In this document: piece by piece, positions 61,588-64,000 of the stretch
How positions within the stretch are numbered: the stretch's first letter is position 1
Layout of the letters: each line of letters starts with the position of its first letter
The notes under the pieces: model-generated
The model's database searches: none
What the model saw: the letters and a program-made list of their open reading frames with translations, nothing else
Told to the model about the DNA's origin: nothing
Origin: Planctomycetota bacterium
GTDB lineage: Bacteria > Planctomycetota > Planctomycetia > Pirellulales > Thermoguttaceae
Direction of reading: 5' to 3'
DNA length: 64,000 bases
Assembly: GCA_029550925.1 (NCBI GenBank)
Contig: JAKPGL010000130.1
Coordinates: 40,821 to 104,820 of the forward strand
Translations under genes and position numbers: made by a program

Positions 61588-61712
61588 CTGGAGTTTTGCA
61601 AAATGGGCTAGTTCAGGTGTTCGTACACGGAACAGGTCCCTCAAAAATCCTGTGATTTTTGAGGGTAGGTAGTGTACAAGTTGGTGGAAATCCCAAATTT
61701 GCAAAACTCCAG
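61588..61712. mobile_element. MITE-like element with target duplication
   Basis: A 125-base element with perfect 15-base terminal inverted repeats, CTGGAGTTTTGCAAA (61588-61602) and TTTGCAAAACTCCAG (61698-61712), flanked by a 7-base direct repeat AAAATGA (61581-61587 and 61713-61719). Inside is a strong hairpin CCCTCAAAAATC/GATTTTTGAGGG near 61668. It has no coding capacity. The arrangement is typical of a miniature transposable element mobilised in trans; the parent transposase is not in the window. Confidence 0.85.
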
Positions 61713-61836
61713 AAAATGACCTTTTCCGCAACCTACGCCGGGTAGGGGGACCCGTCTAGTCTTTGGGGTGGCTTCATTTTGTTAGAGGCTCGTTATTCTT
61801 CTCCACAAAGAGAAACTACTCGATTCGTGGATTTGT

Positions 61837-64000
61837 CTATCGCTCTTCCAACAAGGGCTGCCACTGTTGCCGAAGTCGCACCAGTTCGGCCTCCTGCTGG
61901 TCGCTGAAGTGGCCCATTCGGTGGGCGTAGGCGTCCATCCAGGTTTGCAGCCGTTCCACGGCGTCCGGGTCGGAGCGTAGTTCGGGGTGGTTGTCCAGAA
62001 TCCGGCGGAGCAATTTGCTCTGTCGGGCGGGCATCTGGCCGACGACCGATCGGGCGCGTTCAAACGCCAGTTTGTGTAAATCGCGGTCCGCGTAGTTCAG
62101 AAGATTTTCATAGGATTTGGCCGGGGTAAGGTCGAAGTGGACAGCCTTCGGCTCCGGGCTATCGGGCCGATGGCACCGGACGCAATACTTGTCCAGGACC
62201 GGCTGCACCAGCCGATCGTACCGCAGCGGCCAAGAACCTTCCGGTCCCGGCCGCAACCGGCTGGGCGGGCGCCGGGCCGCCATCGGCAGGCTGCCCGCAG
62301 GCGGCGCGGTATCCCGATGCTCATGGCATCCGATGCAACTGAGCGTTGTTCCCGGCTGAACATAAGTTAGTGTCCGCATCGTTTGCACAGCATACCCTTG
62401 GGCGTCTAAGGCCTGGAAAAACACCGGTACCCCGGCGGGCGCCTGAAAATAAGCCGATCCGTCCAGCTCCACCGGCACGGTACCTAATATGAATTTTCCA
62501 GGGTCTTGGTGGGTGATGCCCAAGTTCGGTTGGTTCATGTGGGGCTGTAGTTTAGGGATAACGGCCACCAGGCGCAATCGCCGGATCGACCCACGCTCCA
62601 CCCCCTCCATGCCGCGATACACATCCTGCAAGAGGAAATAGCCCACGTCGGGCTTTTTGGGCGGAGGCGTGTTCGCGGCGGCTGTTTGATCGGCGATCAC
62701 CGGCGGCCTAGGTCGAGCCTGAATCGGAATCGGGTCCCAACTGCCAATCGATGGGTCCCTATATAAAAGTTCCAAATTGCCGAACACATCCAGTAGATAA
62801 ATCCCCGTGGGATTGGGCGGATTGCGATCGTCGGTAACATACGTATGCGGCGGCAGACCTTTATCGCTCCAGACGACCAGGAAAAACTCCTCGCTCAGCG
62901 GCCAAGGATCGGCGTAATAATGCCGGGGCCACCCTTCGGTCTCCGGAAAGACCACTTCCGGCGTGATGCGGCGGATCGGACGGTCGCCTTCGGTTCCCAA
63001 ACTGCGATCCAAAAGCACCAGCGACCCGCCCACATTCGAGTGATGCGCCGAGGCGGTAAAAACGAACTTCGTCGAACCCGGAATCGGACGGGCCTCAAAC
63101 ACGCACTGCGGTCGATGCGTAAAATTGCCATAGACCAGTTGCGAATTCGTCCCGTCCGGATTGGTGCTCCAGAGGCTCAGGAAGTCGCCGTTAGGCCGGT
63201 CGATGTAATCCCACCGGGCGTATAAAATCCGGCCATCCCAAGCAACCGCTGGATACCACTCGAAGTTTTCAAACGCCGAAATGGGCCGGAGGTTGCCGCC
63301 GTCGGCGTCCATGACGTGCAACGTATAAACAGGCACCGGCCGAGCGTTGTCCCCGCCGCACCGAACGTAGCTATCCGGCCGGGCGGAAGCCTCGGAAAGC
63401 GGTTCCCATTTGCTGGCCGGTGTCTGCACCGCCTGCCCTTTGCGGGTCGAAAGCAGCACAATGCGACCGTCGGGCAGATACCGACCGTCAAAATGATCGT
63501 ATTTCCCCTTGGTCAACCGACGCACCCCGCCGCCGTCCAGACGCATCTCGTACAGATGGTAAAACGCATCCTCCGGCAAATTGTCCTTGTTGACCTTGTC
63601 GGGAATCGCATGGACATGGGGATAATACTTCGCATAGGCAAAAAGCACTTTCGTTCCGTCATAGGAGAGGTCAGGCCGAACGAAACTCCCGACCGGCCAA
63701 CCTTCGGTAATACAGCGGATCCGAGGCCCGCTGGCCGAAGTTTGATTCCCCGCTGCCTGAGGGTCCTTCGCCCCGGACTGGGCAGTTCCAGCGACGTCTG
63801 ACCGGGTCGGCTCCTGGCGGAATCCTTCCAAAATGTAAATCCCGCCGCCGCCCCGGGACCACCAGCCGTAGTATTGATCCGACATGTGCGGAAAGGACGG
63901 AGGAACACGTTGGACCAGTAGAATCTGATCGAAATTCAACAGCGGATTCGCCAAGGCCATTCGCCGGACCGCCCACCGGGCCTGGAAATAAATCCGCCTG
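61837..64000 (-). CDS. HzsA-like dihaem cytochrome-type protein, 5' end beyond window
   Basis: At least 721 residues; the frame is open to the right edge (RRIYFQARWAVRR before MALANPLLNF), so the start is outside. It has PLLNFDQILLVQR and SDQYYGWWSRGGGGIYIL, TolB-like propeller blades (RPDLSYDGTKVLFAYAKY, DGRYLPDGRIVLLSTRKG), the HZS-alpha middle domain and two CxxCH haem motifs (CIGCHEH and CVRCHRP). Hydrazine synthase subunit A-like proteins are widespread in non-anammox planctomycetes, where hydrazine synthesis is not implied. Probably exported and redox-linked; the reaction is unknown. Confidence 0.88.
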   Translation of the reverse strand, partial: RRIYFQARWAVRRMALANPLLNFDQILLVQRVPPSFPHMSDQYYGWWSRGGGGIYILEGFRQEPTRSDVAGTAQSGAKDPQAAGNQTSASGPRIRCITEGWPVGSFVRPDLSYDGTKVLFAYAKYYPHVHAIPDKVNKDNLPEDAFYHLYEMRLDGGGVRRLTKGKYDHFDGRYLPDGRIVLLSTRKGQAVQTPASKWEPLSEASARPDSYVRCGGDNARPVPVYTLHVMDADGGNLRPISAFENFEWYPAVAWDGRILYARWDYIDRPNGDFLSLWSTNPDGTNSQLVYGNFTHRPQCVFEARPIPGSTKFVFTASAHHSNVGGSLVLLDRSLGTEGDRPIRRITPEVVFPETEGWPRHYYADPWPLSEEFFLVVWSDKGLPPHTYVTDDRNPPNPTGIYLLDVFGNLELLYRDPSIGSWDPIPIQARPRPPVIADQTAAANTPPPKKPDVGYFLLQDVYRGMEGVERGSIRRLRLVAVIPKLQPHMNQPNLGITHQDPGKFILGTVPVELDGSAYFQAPAGVPVFFQALDAQGYAVQTMRTLTYVQPGTTLSCIGCHEHRDTAPPAGSLPMAARRPPSRLRPGPEGSWPLRYDRLVQPVLDKYCVRCHRPDSPEPKAVHFDLTPAKSYENLLNYADRDLHKLAFERARSVVGQMPARQSKLLRRILDNHPELRSDPDAVERLQTWMDAYAHRMGHFSDQQEAELVRLRQQWQPLLEER

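Noticed and set aside
61837-64000. Evidence for anammox metabolism
   Set aside because: Only an HzsA-like protein is present; such paralogues occur in many non-anammox planctomycetes and no other hydrazine gene is in the window.

Overview
The window looks like a chromosome segment of a non-anammox member of the Planctomycetota, possibly near Pirellulales/Thermoguttaceae; that placement is inference from gene content. Supporting signs seen in the sequence are a DUF1559 pseudopilin-like protein with the planctomycete N-terminal methylation motif, three leucine-rich repeat proteins built on the TDAGLAHL unit, a sulfatase, a DUF1080 protein, two SGNH/sialate esterases, a Tat-exported Gfo/Idh/MocA oxidoreductase, a PEP-CTERM protein, a HzsA-like dihaem protein, Ser/Thr kinases, and MJ0042-type zinc-ribbon membrane proteins. 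LpxL-like acyltransferase and Tad genes fit a diderm envelope. No tRNA, rRNA, CRISPR array, transposase or integrase gene was found.

Layout: 1-12.1 kb carries housekeeping and envelope genes (an Lgt-like gene broken by an in-frame TAG, a DUF457 protein, CvpA, accA plus an LRR gene, a Ser/Thr kinase, a GT4 glycosyltransferase, truA, asd) separated by clusters of short palindromes. 12.2-19.6 kb is a carbohydrate-related block: an HpcH/HpaI aldolase whose last 108 bp are repeated exactly 4.7 kb downstream, enclosing a SASA esterase, an oxidoreductase and an unknown exported protein, followed by a PEP-CTERM protein with its own promoter and terminator. 19.6-32.2 kb holds an ABC ATPase with a large membrane protein, MazG-like and tRNA-binding proteins, a sialate O-acetylesterase, a propeller glycosidase-like protein, a large exported LRR protein and LpxL.

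32.2-47.5 kb is a run of minus-strand genes: a giant TPR protein, an unknown membrane protein, CpaB, CpaF with an N-terminal FHA domain, TadB, TadC, a zinc-ribbon membrane protein, a transmembrane Ser/Thr kinase fused to a caspase-like domain carrying an EF-hand loop, and a YceH-family protein. A kinase-caspase and a phosphothreonine-reading secretion ATPase on the same strand is the most intriguing arrangement here. 47.8-58.7 kb has an MFS transporter, an LRR protein, a 49-residue zinc-ribbon protein, a membrane serine protease interrupted by a second in-frame TAG, an overlapping AAA ATPase/TOPRIM-like (DUF4276-type) pair resembling defence modules, the DUF1559 protein and ComM. 58.7-64 kb ends with a sulfatase, a DUF1080 protein, a 125-bp MITE-like element with a 7-bp target duplication, and the HzsA-like gene running off the right edge.

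Two repeat themes recur: (i) hairpin families of the types GTCGGCTGTTAGCCGGC, CGCCCGCTGTTAGCGGGCG and CAGCCTGGACAGGCTAAG between genes, and (ii) C-rich tracts of the type CCCCCCTGCCCTGCCC (G4-capable on the other strand), some of which lie inside genes and encode AGQGG-like peptides.
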